Assembly: GCF_013141725.1 (NCBI RefSeq)
Contig: NZ_WHNZ01000040.1
Location: 153,774 to 217,773 of the forward strand
Reading direction: 5' to 3'
Source of the DNA: Paenibacillus planticolens
GTDB taxonomy: Bacteria > Bacillota > Bacilli > Paenibacillales > NBRC-103111
Length of the DNA: 64,000 bases
Below are positions 1 through 8,925 of the stretch, one piece after another. The notes beneath the pieces are model-generated. The model was not told where the DNA came from. It did no database searches and saw only the letters and a list, made by a program, of their open reading frames with translations. Position 1 is the first letter of the stretch; each line of letters begins with the position of its first letter. The position numbers and the translations under genes are program-made.

Positions 1-1570
1 TACTTCCGGTTTCGCTCGTATTATATACATTCTCTTCCGCAACCAGATCACCGATCCAGCCGCCGGTATGGCTGCCCATCGCCAACAGGCCGCCATGGCC
101 GTTTCGAATAAAGTTATTGAAAACACGACCCTCTCCGCTTGCCACTTTGTCAGTCAAATTGCGTACGACCGTACCCTGACCGGCTGCAAAGTTGATGACG
201 TCGTCACCGGTATCCCAAAAGCTGTTCATGACCTTAAGATCAAGGCAGTCGCCAAACTCGACACCGTCGCCGTTGTTGGCGTCGAACATCATCGTAACAA
301 TGCCGTTCACAGTAATCTGCTCGGACTGATAGTTGACGATTCCGTGGAAGGCGGGATTATAGAAGGTCAGTCCCTCGTAATACAGGCCATGCACACCGCG
401 CGCTACCGTCAGGTTAGGACGGGCATTGTAGAATTGCGATGCAGCGGCATTCGGGGTTTGATCCTGACGCGACTGCCACATCGCATCAGCCGCGAGGATG
501 CCTCTCACAGCGGTGGAATCAGTTGCGCTATTATTATCAACAGTGGTGTTGCTGCCTCCCTGGTAGTTCGGCAATCTCCAACCATTTCCGGAAGGATCTG
601 CGAACCCGGGAGATGGGTCCATCGCCGTTTTGGTTTGTAAGCCATCTCCAACATTCTTCCATCCGTTTCCATCTACAGCGCCCTTGCCGACGATGCGGAT
701 GTTCTCCAAGGAGCCAGTGTCCCAGGATACCGCATTCAACAGGCCATATGTCCGGATATCCTGTGAATACGGATAGACCAGAAGGCTGCGCGGATAGTGG
801 TCAAAGACAGGAGAGCCGAGCAGTACAGCCCCTTCTTCAATTTCGAGGGTCATATTGCTGTGCAGAAACAATGAGCCGCTTGTATAATACCAAGGCTCAG
901 CATTGTTTCCGCTTCCCTTCAATACAACCTTGCCGCCCACAGGGGTAGCGTCGATCGCAGCCTGAATCGCCGCGGTGTTGTCTTCGATTTTTTTTATAAC
1001 TGTTGCATTATTGTTTGCGCGCCGAATTTTATAGTCGGCATTGACGCCAGAAGTAGAGGTAATATAGGTTGCGCCACGATCGGCGGCGTCTATGACGATA
1101 GGTGTAGACGCCGTTGAAAAGTTAAGCGTCGCACTAAAAGATGACGTTGTCTTGTCGGCGTAAACGGCCCGTACCTTAAATTCATAATTCGTCTTGGGTG
1201 CTAAGCCGGTCGCCGTAAAGGAAAGGATACTGATCCGATGATGCTGCGTACTCAATTTCTCGTAAAATGTGTCCATATACGTATTGACATAGGAATAATT
1301 CTTTTTAAAATTATCGCTTGCAAGACCGAGACTGTTTCCATCCCGGAATACCTCATAGTCCACGATTTTTACTGCACTTCCATAATAATCGTCCGGCTTT
1401 TCCCAGGTAAGTACAATTTTTGATTCATCAAATGCTAATGCAGGCACGGATAAGTTTTGCGGCGCCCCGGAATTGCTGCCCGCCGCTTGAACAGGCATTG
1501 CCGGAAATAAACCAACCAGCAGAGCCAGTGAGAGCAACAAGCTGCAAATGATATTAGCTTTCTTCTTCAT
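1..1570 (-). CDS. secreted FN3 / glycoside hydrolase family 28 (polygalacturonase-type) protein, C-terminus cut by window edge
   Basis: The frame is open from the ATG at 1570 to the window start (523 codons, no stop). The start follows a strong AGGAGG about 8 bases upstream. The first 32 or so residues form a signal peptide (MKKK, hydrophobic core, then PVQA-AG). Residues about 35-135 look like a fibronectin type III domain (LTWEKP, YEFKVRAVYADK). The rest is a right-handed beta-helix glycosidase: the stretch DTGDDVINFAAG carries the GDD catalytic-type motif of GH28 and NGHGGLLAMGSHTGG carries its GHG motif. GH28 enzymes cut polygalacturonan; FN3-GH28 proteins are often exo-polygalacturonosidases, so extracellular pectin breakdown is inferred. 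The gene is partial only because the window ends. Confidence 0.85.
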   Translation of the reverse strand, partial: MKKKANIICSLLLSLALLVGLFPAMPVQAAGSNSGAPQNLSVPALAFDESKIVLTWEKPDDYYGSAVKIVDYEVFRDGNSLGLASDNFKKNYSYVNTYMDTFYEKLSTQHHRISILSFTATGLAPKTNYEFKVRAVYADKTTSSFSATLNFSTASTPIVIDAADRGATYITSTSGVNADYKIRRANNNATVIKKIEDNTAAIQAAIDATPVGGKVVLKGSGNNAEPWYYTSGSLFLHSNMTLEIEEGAVLLGSPVFDHYPRSLLVYPYSQDIRTYGLLNAVSWDTGSLENIRIVGKGAVDGNGWKNVGDGLQTKTAMDPSPGFADPSGNGWRLPNYQGGSNTTVDNNSATDSTAVRGILAADAMWQSRQDQTPNAAASQFYNARPNLTVARGVHGLYYEGLTFYNPAFHGIVNYQSEQITVNGIVTMMFDANNGDGVEFGDCLDLKVMNSFWDTGDDVINFAAGQGTVVRNLTDKVASGEGRVFNNFIRNGHGGLLAMGSHTGGWIGDLVAEENVYNTSETGS

Positions 1571-1842
1571 TTTCGTTTCCTCCTGCTGTTAAAATTGTTC
1601 CTGTACTGCGGGAAAGATTGTATCATTTCCCCACATTCCCCTCTCATATTTATTTAGATTGCTACTATATACAGTTACTATTAAAACGCTTTCAGAGTAT
1701 AACAGGAATAATCATTAGCTCACATTTTTGTGGTAAAGCCTGTATTTCCGGGCAATTTGTTCGGAATATAAGATAAGGACACCTTTGGTTACGGATGAAA
1801 AAGCGGTCGCTTGTTCGCTGAGTTCGCGATCTTAATGCGTGG

Positions 1843-1925
1843 GCAAACCTATACAAAAGAAAAAAGCACCCTTACGAGTGCTTCTTTCTTTGTATGGAGG
1901 TGAACCGTGGTGGGTCAAATCGACA
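1843..1925 (+). repeat. intergenic hairpin repeat, copy R1
   Basis: An inverted repeat (arms TACAAAAGA...AGCAC and GTGCTTCTTTCTTTGTA, 1852-1894) is followed at once by TATGGAGGTGAACCGTGG. The same arrangement, including the flanking bases, recurs at 8779-8870, and a related one lies at 20470-20605. The hairpin followed by T-rich sequence could end transcription; the GGAGGTGA plus GTG that follows looks like a fossil translation start with only a few codons. The rest of 1571-2031 holds no gene I can support. Confidence 0.6.
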
Positions 1926-2031
1926 ATTAGCACAACCACCCATTGCCGTCGGATTCACCATCAAAGGCGCTGGCAAGGTATTTAAAGCTTTGAGAACGCC
2001 GTGAATAAAATTCAACATGAAGGTGCATTAT

Positions 2032-2166
2032 ATGAACGCATTTATGGAAATACCAAAAATTTCTGCGTTTTCCAAAAGAAAAATCCTATCATTTCAACCG
2101 CCTGTAATCGTACAATACCCCACCGCGATTCAGAACACGGATGAACTAACAGAGATTATTCTATGA
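2032..2166 (+). CDS. possible small ORF (44 aa) just upstream of the MFS gene
   Basis: ATG at 2032 is preceded by AAGGTG with a 6-base spacer, and the frame of 44 codons ends 12 bases before the MFS gene, so it could be a leader peptide or a small co-transcribed protein. The product (starting MNAFMEIPKISAF) matches no family I recognise. It may equally be the debris of a larger gene, as the sequence before it also has short open stretches. Weak support. Confidence 0.22.
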   Translation: MNAFMEIPKISAFSKRKILSFQPPVIVQYPTAIQNTDELTEIIL

Positions 2167-2178
2167 AGAGGTGCTTTT

Positions 2179-3372
2179 ATGACACAGCCAATGGACTCAA
2201 GAGTTTCTAGTAGAAATTATCCCTTAATAACGGCTATTTTATGTTGGGCGGGGATGGTCGTGATGTCAAGTCTTTACGTTACGATTCCGCTGGTGTCATT
2301 ATTCTCGGATATCTTTGGTGTATCCTCTACGCAAGCTGCGTCCGCGGGAAGCATTTTTTCTTTAGGATTTGCTATAGGATGTCTGATTTATGGCGCATTG
2401 TCTGACAAATACGGTCGTAAGAGAGTTATTTTTATTGGACTGGTTGCATTAACTGTTATTTCTTTACTGCTTGGTCTTGTTGACAGCTTCCCTTTAATAA
2501 TAGTGCTTCGTGGATTGCAGGGTGCTGCGGCGGCGACTTTTTCTCCAGTTGCTCTGGCTTATACGGTACAAATGTTTCCACCGGAAAAACGGGTGACTAC
2601 AATCGGGTTTATCAGCACAGGATTTATGGTTGCTGGAATCGTAGGTCAGGTCGTCAGCGGTCTCGTCAGTGAGCACTACGGATGGAATGCGATCTTTTAT
2701 TTACTTGCTATCGTCTATGCGATTACCGCATTTCTCGTGTTGTCGATGCTGCCTAAGGAAGATACCACTCAGGCGCCTTCCAGCATTTTGGAACCGATCA
2801 GGAACATGGGCAAAGTATTTGCCCAGAAAAACTTGGTGTTTTCTTACTTGATATCATTGGTATTGCTAATGTCCTTTGTGAACATGTCTTCTGTTCTGGG
2901 AACGTATTTAAGCAATTCAACGTTTGGACTAAGCAAACAAGAGATTCTATACGTACGCTCATTTGGCATATTGGGCATGTTGGTTTCTCCATTTGCAGGA
3001 CGGCTTGCTCGGGGTTTTGGTGCACTAACCCTATTGCGAGGCAGTTTGATCTTGGCTGTACTTGGTCTTGCCTCAATAGGATTCATATCTAATCTGCCGT
3101 TACTAATAATTATGATGCTTGTCTTTATAGTAGGGATTGCAATTACAGTTCCTTCGCTCGTTGGACTTGTTGGACAAATGGCTGGAAAAATGGCTGGCAT
3201 AGCGGTATCTGTAAATACATTTATTCTATTCGCAGGAACGAGCTTCGGTCCCATCATGTCTGTTCAATTCATGAAGACAGGCAGTTTCTCACTGACCTTT
3301 ATTTTACTGGCACTCGTGTTGTGTGTCGGATTGCTTGCTGCATTTTTGATCCGCATAAAAAGCCTAACGTAG
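2179..3372 (+). CDS. MFS transporter (drug-efflux type)
   Basis: 397-aa integral membrane protein with about 12 hydrophobic segments. The loop after helix 2 has the MFS motif A (GALSDKYGRKRV), and helix 5 has a glycine-rich antiporter-like stretch (GFMVAGIVGQVVSG), the pattern of proton-driven drug or metabolite exporters in the 12-TMS family. The substrate cannot be told from sequence. AGAGGTG lies before the ATG. It stands alone on the plus strand and converges with the ABC exporter gene, with a CCAAGGTAT/ATACCTTGG inverted repeat between them. Confidence 0.85.
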   Translation: MTQPMDSRVSSRNYPLITAILCWAGMVVMSSLYVTIPLVSLFSDIFGVSSTQAASAGSIFSLGFAIGCLIYGALSDKYGRKRVIFIGLVALTVISLLLGLVDSFPLIIVLRGLQGAAAATFSPVALAYTVQMFPPEKRVTTIGFISTGFMVAGIVGQVVSGLVSEHYGWNAIFYLLAIVYAITAFLVLSMLPKEDTTQAPSSILEPIRNMGKVFAQKNLVFSYLISLVLLMSFVNMSSVLGTYLSNSTFGLSKQEILYVRSFGILGMLVSPFAGRLARGFGALTLLRGSLILAVLGLASIGFISNLPLLIIMMLVFIVGIAITVPSLVGLVGQMAGKMAGIAVSVNTFILFAGTSFGPIMSVQFMKTGSFSLTFILLALVLCVGLLAAFLIRIKSLT

Positions 3373-3522
3373 GATGATCATTGGACATAACAATGCGGAG
3401 AAGAGATTCCAAGGTATGGTTATGATCTAAACCGGATGGCCGCTCCCAGCCAGCTTACCTGCAATACCTTGGTAGCATACCTGCAAAGAAACCAGACCCC
3501 ATCCTCTTTCAACTGTTCCGAT

Positions 3523-5703
3523 TCAGCGACTATCCATTGAAGCATGAATTTTCTCTCTCCCTTGCATTCGAGTTTGTAATGTGGCTTCCAGCGCTTCCCG
3601 AATGGAGGAATGGCGCATCATCAGCGGATGGAAATGCTCGTACGACAGCGACAGCAGCAAGCAAGTCGTTGCCGTAACAACCGTGGCCGTTCGCGGAATA
3701 TGCTGCATGAGCGCTATTTCTCCAAAATGATCGCCGTCTTCCAAAACGGCAACTTTGCGTCGTTCCCCCGACTTTGAAGTGACGACGATCTCTACTTTGC
3801 CTCGCGCGATCAAGTAAAACTTTTCCCCCTGATCGCCTTGTTCCACGACCGCCTCGCCTGCTTCGAATTTCTCGGCAACAAAGAGCCGGGATATTTGATC
3901 CAATGCTCCTTGTTCAATCCCCTGGAAGAAGGGCAGCTGCTGCAAACGATCCGCCTGCACCTGCGCGCTTCCGCCTCCTCTGGACAGGACGAATCCCTGC
4001 TGCTTCTCCCACATTCGGCGATACACACCATCCTGTTCCATCAATTGTTCATGCGACCCTGATTCCGCTACCCGCCCTTTATCGAGAACGATGATACGAT
4101 CGGACAACGCCGCATACGCGAGACGATGCGTCACGGAAATAATCGGTCTGCTGCGTCCAAGCGACAGGATCGTTTCATTCACAGATTGTTCGGTATCCGG
4201 ATCAAGCGCAGATGTGGCCTCGTCCAGAAACAAAACGTTCGGACTGCGCAGAAGCGCCCGGGCCAGCGCAATCCTCTGCCTTTGACCGCCGGATAAATTA
4301 TCGCCATGATTGCGAATAACGGTATCATAGCCATCCCGAAATCCGATGATCGTCTCGTGAATCCCTGCCGCCCGCGCAGCTTCCTCCATCTCTTCCTTCG
4401 TCGCATCCGGCTTGCCCACAACAATATTGTCCCGGATCGAAGCGTGGAACAGGATCGAGTCCTGAAAGACGATGCCCACTTGCCCAAGCAGCGAAGCATA
4501 ACGGGCCTCCCGAATATCCCTTCCGTCATACAGAACCGCTCCGCTTTCCGGATCGGCAAACCTCAGCATCAGCTGGAGCACCGTGCTTTTTCCTGAGCCG
4601 CTGGCACCGACGATAGACGTATGCCCGCTGAGCGGTATACTCAGATCAAAATGCCGCAGCACAGGCTCCCCTGGAACATAAGCAAAAGTGACATCGCGCA
4701 GCTCGACATGCGTTCGGATAGTTGGCAGTTCCTGAACCCCCCGCTCCGTCACATCGGGTTTCCAATCCATCACTTGCTGCAAACGCTGCAAACTTGTTCG
4801 CGCCGCCAAGAAATGCGGCAGTACAGCGGATATGCCGTACATCGACTGACCAACCGTAACAAAAATCGAATTAAAGGCGATAAATTCGCCAATCGAGAGT
4901 CTGCCGTCGAAGGTCAAATAGCTGCCGTATGCGAGAATGATCGCCGTCAAAATCGAGATGGCAAGCACAGGCATCCGGTTCAAATTGGAATCGACGAAAC
5001 TCCTTTTCACACCTATTGAAGCCATTGTATGAAGAATTCCTTCCACTTTCGTCAACATGCTTTGGCGCAAATCGAACACTCGAATAACCCGATATGCCTT
5101 CATGCTCTCATCAATCGATCCGTTGAACTGCTCAAGATGCCCATAATAGACATTGGCTAGCGCAAGCGAACGGTTCCTGAACATCCTGTAAGGTATGAAT
5201 ACTAAAATCGAGCCGCCCAGCGCCAGCAGCGTAAGCTTCCATTCCATCGTAAAAAGGATGCTTAGCCCAATCACGACGCTTAAGGCGGACAGCAATCCCC
5301 CGCTGAACGTCTGAAGCACGGCCGTCTTAATCACCGGAATATCTTCGGAATACCTGGCAAGAAGATCACCCACTTGAAACCGTTCATAAAAGCGATGAGA
5401 CTGCGGCAGCATGTGCCGAAAAAGAGAGAGCCGGTAATCAAACAACATCTTGGCACCCAATTTGGCTTTGGCATAATCGCTGGAAATTCCGGCAATCACG
5501 TTAAGCAATCCCAGGGCAAGCAATACACCTACAATAATCGCCAGTGCCTCGATATCACGCGGCATCAGAGCTTTATCGATTAAATATTTATAGCTGAGCG
5601 AGGAAAAGTATTGGAACAAAAGGTCAAATAAGACTCCTAATACGATGAGGAAAGTAAAGAAGGGCGACGAGCGAATCGAAGTAAGTATAGTTTTCCATAG
5701 CAC
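3523..5703 (-). CDS. ABC exporter half-transporter with C-terminal cyclic-nucleotide-binding domain
   Basis: 726 aa in one chain. Residues 1-310 form a type-1 exporter membrane domain with about six helices. Residues about 330-570 form the nucleotide-binding domain: Walker A GASGSGKST (near 366), Q-loop in VGIVFQDS, signature LSGGQRQR, Walker B VLFLDEATSALD, switch His in SVTH. Residues about 600-715 are a Crp/cNMP-binding beta-barrel with a phosphate-binding cassette FGEIALMQHIPRTATV whose Glu, Arg and Thr are the ligand-contacting residues in cyclic-nucleotide binders. It should work as a homodimeric exporter, possibly gated by a nucleotide or used for membrane anchoring. The substrate is unknown. 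No partner gene is adjacent. Confidence 0.88.
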   Translation of the reverse strand: MLWKTILTSIRSSPFFTFLIVLGVLFDLLFQYFSSLSYKYLIDKALMPRDIEALAIIVGVLLALGLLNVIAGISSDYAKAKLGAKMLFDYRLSLFRHMLPQSHRFYERFQVGDLLARYSEDIPVIKTAVLQTFSGGLLSALSVVIGLSILFTMEWKLTLLALGGSILVFIPYRMFRNRSLALANVYYGHLEQFNGSIDESMKAYRVIRVFDLRQSMLTKVEGILHTMASIGVKRSFVDSNLNRMPVLAISILTAIILAYGSYLTFDGRLSIGEFIAFNSIFVTVGQSMYGISAVLPHFLAARTSLQRLQQVMDWKPDVTERGVQELPTIRTHVELRDVTFAYVPGEPVLRHFDLSIPLSGHTSIVGASGSGKSTVLQLMLRFADPESGAVLYDGRDIREARYASLLGQVGIVFQDSILFHASIRDNIVVGKPDATKEEMEEAARAAGIHETIIGFRDGYDTVIRNHGDNLSGGQRQRIALARALLRSPNVLFLDEATSALDPDTEQSVNETILSLGRSRPIISVTHRLAYAALSDRIIVLDKGRVAESGSHEQLMEQDGVYRRMWEKQQGFVLSRGGGSAQVQADRLQQLPFFQGIEQGALDQISRLFVAEKFEAGEAVVEQGDQGEKFYLIARGKVEIVVTSKSGERRKVAVLEDGDHFGEIALMQHIPRTATVVTATTCLLLSLSYEHFHPLMMRHSSIREALEATLQTRMQGREKIHASMDSR

Positions 5704-5968
5704 TTTTGCCAGTCTCCTTTATACGGTTCTTGCAATTTGCAAAACTAATATTATAGATTCACTTTAACGGATGAAACTACTGCGCAAACTGAAAAGAAAG
5801 CGCTTCACGTGAGGTTTGATTGAAAATTTCTGAACTGCGTGTCGAAACTTAGCACATCATCGGTTATAAAAACATGGCATTTATCCCATAACAATACTAA
5901 GCAGGAAAATCAAACAGATATACATAATTAATTAAAGGAATACAGAAGACAACACTTAGGAGGTAAAC

Positions 5969-6364
5969 ATGGGCAGATTAGTTCATTTTGAGATTCATGT
6001 CGATGACATGGAGCGTGCCAAGAAGTTTTATGGCGAGGTATTCGGATGGACATTTGAAGATTGGAGCAGTTATGCTGGAATGCCCTATTTTGGAGCTGTG
6101 ACGGGTGATGCCAATGAAATGGGTATTAACGGAGCGTTAATGCAGCGCCAAGGTCCTTCCCCTGAACCTGGCAAGCCTTTGAATGGTTATGCCTGTACAA
6201 TGGGAGTAGCGAACTACGATTCTACTGAAGCGAAAATTATTAACCATGGCGGCAAGATTGCCATGCCTAAGTACGCCCTTCCGGGTATGGCGTGGCAAGG
6301 CTATTATACGGACACGGAAGGTAATATTCTGGGTATTCATCAACCGGATAAGAACGCTAAATAA
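5969..6364 (+). CDS. VOC-superfamily (glyoxalase/bleomycin-resistance fold) protein
   Basis: 131 aa with the paired beta-alpha-beta-beta-beta modules of the vicinal-oxygen-chelate fold: it begins LVHFEIHVDDMERAKKFY and ends with TDTEGNILGIHQ, where metal-binding His and Glu-type residues normally sit. AGGAGG is seven bases before the ATG. It is close to the VOC group that includes lactoylglutathione-lyase-like and antibiotic-resistance proteins. Its substrate is unknown. A strong terminator follows directly. Confidence 0.8.
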   Translation: MGRLVHFEIHVDDMERAKKFYGEVFGWTFEDWSSYAGMPYFGAVTGDANEMGINGALMQRQGPSPEPGKPLNGYACTMGVANYDSTEAKIINHGGKIAMPKYALPGMAWQGYYTDTEGNILGIHQPDKNAK

Positions 6365-6382
6365 ACTCCTTTTTTTATCGCA

Positions 6383-6413
6383 AAAACCCAGTCCGTATGC
6401 GGACTGGGTTTTG
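6383..6413 (+). terminator. Rho-independent terminator after the VOC gene
   Basis: Hairpin AAACCCAGTCCG-tatg-CGGACTGGGTTT followed by Ts. The next 365 bases (to 6778) hold no gene I can support, only small inverted repeats such as GGGAG...CTCCC and CACCGCCT...AGGCGGTG. Confidence 0.85.
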
Positions 6414-6778
6414 ATGTTATGAGGGAGGTTACATACTCCCGTACAAAAATATGATCGTAGCGCGATTCGGCACCTTAGCTACCGCACCGCCTAAACCGTG
6501 TAAGAAAATGGAGACCCCAGAAGTAGGCGGTGATTCAATGTAACGCCGTATTGTCGCAATGGCAGCCTCGGGCAGCCGATGATAGACGTAGGGTCCGACA
6601 CTTTTAAACGGAAAAGGAGTTGTTGGCGTAGTCTTCGTTAGCCTGAAAAGAAATGCTTGGATGAATGTGGAGGACTGTGAGAAAGTTTATTTTGTGTTAT
6701 CCAAGGATAACGGATGTCGTGTCACTGTAATTCCCAAAATATATCTATCCCCTTAGATAGAATCGTGCTTTCATGTAT

Positions 6779-7150
6779 TTAGATTTCATTCCGATGTTTA
6801 TTACGTATCGTTTTAATTCGCTTTTTTTCTTTACATAATAACTCGTTTAGTTTTTGAACATGCTCTGAATTTGAAAGGCTGAACCGATATTTATTTAATA
6901 ATTGTTGGATTATTTCGGTTGTTTCATCCGTTTCCTGTTGTTCCCTTAGGAGTAATTCATCGCTTGAGACTTCAAAAAAGTCTGCAAGTGCGTTTATTTC
7001 AGCGTAATTTGGAATCTTCTTCCCCTTCTCGAACGAAGAAAGCAAGGTTCTGTCAATATTAATAACGTTCGATAATTGTTGAATAGATAGCCTTTTATGA
7101 TTCCTTAGTTTTTTTAACAATTTGTAGTTAAAAATATGCAACACCTTCAC
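6779..7150 (-). CDS. XRE-family helix-turn-helix regulator
   Basis: About 120 aa. Residues 10-70 form a lambda-repressor-type HTH (LLKKLRNHKRLSIQQLSNVI...SSFEKGKKIPNYAEINALADFFEVSSDELL). The C-terminus is short, basic and partly helical (KKRIKTIRNKHRNE). The start is uncertain: the GTG at 7150 is open, but AGGTGAAGG sits best for a TTG at 7141. It stands alone and its target is unknown; the AT-rich 7151-7300 in front of it is its likely control region. Confidence 0.75.
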   Translation of the reverse strand: MKVLHIFNYKLLKKLRNHKRLSIQQLSNVINIDRTLLSSFEKGKKIPNYAEINALADFFEVSSDELLLREQQETDETTEIIQQLLNKYRFSLSNSEHVQKLNELLCKEKKRIKTIRNKHRNEI

Positions 7151-7301
7151 CTATAAATAAAATCATTCTTTTCTTAACAACGTATAGTTACCTTTCAATA
7201 CCTCATCATTATATCACCAACTTACAAATTAAGGATATTGACAGAACACTTTTATAAAGGACAAGATATTGCTGTTTAACGCAAAAAGCCCCTTATGCTT
7301 G

Positions 7302-8162
7302 TTATAGCAGGGAAATCAAGAAAATCCCTATGGACGTACAGCCAATTCCCACCCACTGATTCCACGAAGGTTTTTCACCGCCTAGAAACACGCCCCAAAA
7401 CAGAGTCACCACGGCAAACAAGGATGTTGCTGTAATCACAATAGAGGTATCCTCTAAGCCCAGCCCAAGGTTATAGCAAACTAGAGCTATTGCATCAAGA
7501 ATGCCAACGATGATAATCAAACCTGCGTTCTTTTTATCCGGAAGTACTATACGCTTCTTAAAACATGCATACACAACAGGAAGCAAAATCGTGGCTTGCA
7601 GGCGACCGATCCAAACCGTTACCAGACCGCCTAAGGCTTCATGCGGATAGCGCAGTCCAAAGAACGCCGTACCGAGAAACAGCGCAGCAAAAATCGCCCA
7701 AACCGCTCCGCTCTCCAGTTTCTGGCCAGATCTGCTCTTCCCTCTATCAGATAAGACCAAGGTTGTAAGAACTATGCCGACTAGCGTCAGTACAATAGCT
7801 GCCAGTTTCACAATGCTGAGCCGCTCTCCAAACACAAAGGCCAGAATAACGGTGAAGACCGAGAAACTGGACGCGATAGGTGCAACGACGGAAGACTTGC
7901 CGGAAACCAGACCTTGATAAAGAAATAGAATACCGATCAAGTCCAGTGCCATCCACAAGCTGGCTGCCGCTACATGCGACAAAGAATTCAAGTTATGCCA
8001 CTGTCCATACCAAGTCACCGCTGACGTCAGAAAGACAAAACCAACGACCTGCATGTAAAAAAGGGTAGAGAAAACCCCTGTATTTTTGCTTGCTTTACCT
8101 GCAAAAAAATCAGCTGTACCAAATGAAAAAGCCGACAGAAGTCCGAATAGTATGCCATTCAA
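7302..8162 (-). CDS. DMT-superfamily (EamA-type) transporter
   Basis: 286 aa with about ten hydrophobic helices in two EamA repeats, ending in the typical HTH-less short C-terminus. I take the TTG at 8162 as start because AAAGGAGG lies seven bases before it and the product then begins at the first membrane helix (LNGILFGLLSAF). The frame runs on upstream to 8249, but that stretch would cross the operator. DMT proteins export amino acids, nucleotides or drugs; the substrate here is unknown. It is divergent from a MarR gene, which probably represses it. Confidence 0.8.
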   Translation of the reverse strand: MNGILFGLLSAFSFGTADFFAGKASKNTGVFSTLFYMQVVGFVFLTSAVTWYGQWHNLNSLSHVAAASLWMALDLIGILFLYQGLVSGKSSVVAPIASSFSVFTVILAFVFGERLSIVKLAAIVLTLVGIVLTTLVLSDRGKSRSGQKLESGAVWAIFAALFLGTAFFGLRYPHEALGGLVTVWIGRLQATILLPVVYACFKKRIVLPDKKNAGLIIIVGILDAIALVCYNLGLGLEDTSIVITATSLFAVVTLFWGVFLGGEKPSWNQWVGIGCTSIGIFLISLL

Positions 8163-8183
8163 GGAAGATTCCTCCTTTGCTAT

Positions 8184-8203
8184 ATAGTTGTTCAAGCAAC
8201 TAT
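8184..8203. promoter_or_regulatory. palindromic operator, probably for the adjacent MarR regulator
   Basis: ATAGTTGTTCAAGCAACTAT is an almost perfect 20-bp palindrome in the divergent MarR/transporter intergenic region, placed just upstream of the transporter's ribosome binding site. A second pair of half-sites (TTACTTG...CAAGTAA) lies at about 8232-8262. MarR proteins bind such short palindromes. Its use by this MarR is inferred from position. Confidence 0.6.
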
Positions 8204-8297
8204 TTCTTATGCAAATAAAATTATCATGAATTACTTGCGTAGTCAACAAAAAATCAAGTAAGATCTATAAAAGCGAAGATTCAGGAGGCATTACCTT

Positions 8298-8750
8298 ATG
8301 CACCGACTAGAAGAAGAACAGTTGTCCGTATGGCGTGCATTTGTAAATGCACATGCATCCGTAATTGAACGAATTGAAAAGGATTTATCCGAGCAGCGGA
8401 AAATACCGTTGACGACTTACGATGTCTTGGTAGCCTTGTATCAATCCCCAAATAAAAAGCTCCGGATGACCGATCTTGCTAAAAAAGTGGTTATAACCCG
8501 CAGCGGTCTGACACGCGTTGTTGAACGATTGGAACGTGAAGGATTCGTAATAAGAGAACGAACGGAAGAAGATCGGCGGGGAGCTTTTGCCATTTTGACG
8601 CGGGAAGGTAAAAAGGCGTTTCTCGCCACATGGCCAACATATGCGGACGGGATATCGAACTATTTTCTCAACGTCCTAGACGAAGAAGAACGTACGATAA
8701 TCGAGAGAGGGCTGTCCAAAGTATATCGTGCCCTGCAGGACGAACGCTGA
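8298..8750 (+). CDS. MarR-family winged-helix regulator
   Basis: 150 aa. The centre has the MarR winged helix (LTTYDVLVALYQSPNKKLRMTDLA, then TRSGLTRVVERLEREGFV and the DRRG wing at residues about 95-98), flanked by dimerisation helices. AGGAGG lies before the ATG. MarR proteins are dimeric repressors released by small ligands. The divergent DMT transporter and the palindrome between them make this a likely regulator-exporter pair. Confidence 0.87.
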   Translation: MHRLEEEQLSVWRAFVNAHASVIERIEKDLSEQRKIPLTTYDVLVALYQSPNKKLRMTDLAKKVVITRSGLTRVVERLEREGFVIRERTEEDRRGAFAILTREGKKAFLATWPTYADGISNYFLNVLDEEERTIIERGLSKVYRALQDER

Positions 8751-8778
8751 TCGACGAGCAGGAAGCGTGTTTACCCGC

Positions 8779-8870
8779 GCGGGCGAATCTATACAAAAGA
8801 AAGAAGCACTCTCTCGGGTGCTTCTTTCTTTTGTATGGAGGTGAGACATGGCTTGGAAAATCCACTATCG
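8779..8870 (+). repeat. intergenic hairpin repeat, copy R2
   Basis: Perfect 18-bp inverted repeat (TACAAAAGAAAGAAGCAC at 8792-8809 and its complement at 8818-8835, loop of eight bases), then TATGGAGGTGAGACATGGCTTGG. It is the best-kept of three copies. Behind the GGAGGTGA an ATG at 8848 opens 31 codons (MAWKIHYRRRVYRGR...) that end inside the 3' end of the esterase gene. The hairpin can also serve as terminator for the MarR gene. Confidence 0.65.
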
Positions 8871-8925
8871 CCGCCGCGTGTATCGGGGTCGATACCCAAA
8901 CTCAGGCTTAGTTCCCACGTTTCGG

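Noticed and set aside
68..948. Open frames on the plus strand inside the GH28 gene
   Set aside because: The opposite strand encodes a continuous secreted glycosidase with signal peptide, FN3 and GH28 motifs; these frames are its complement.
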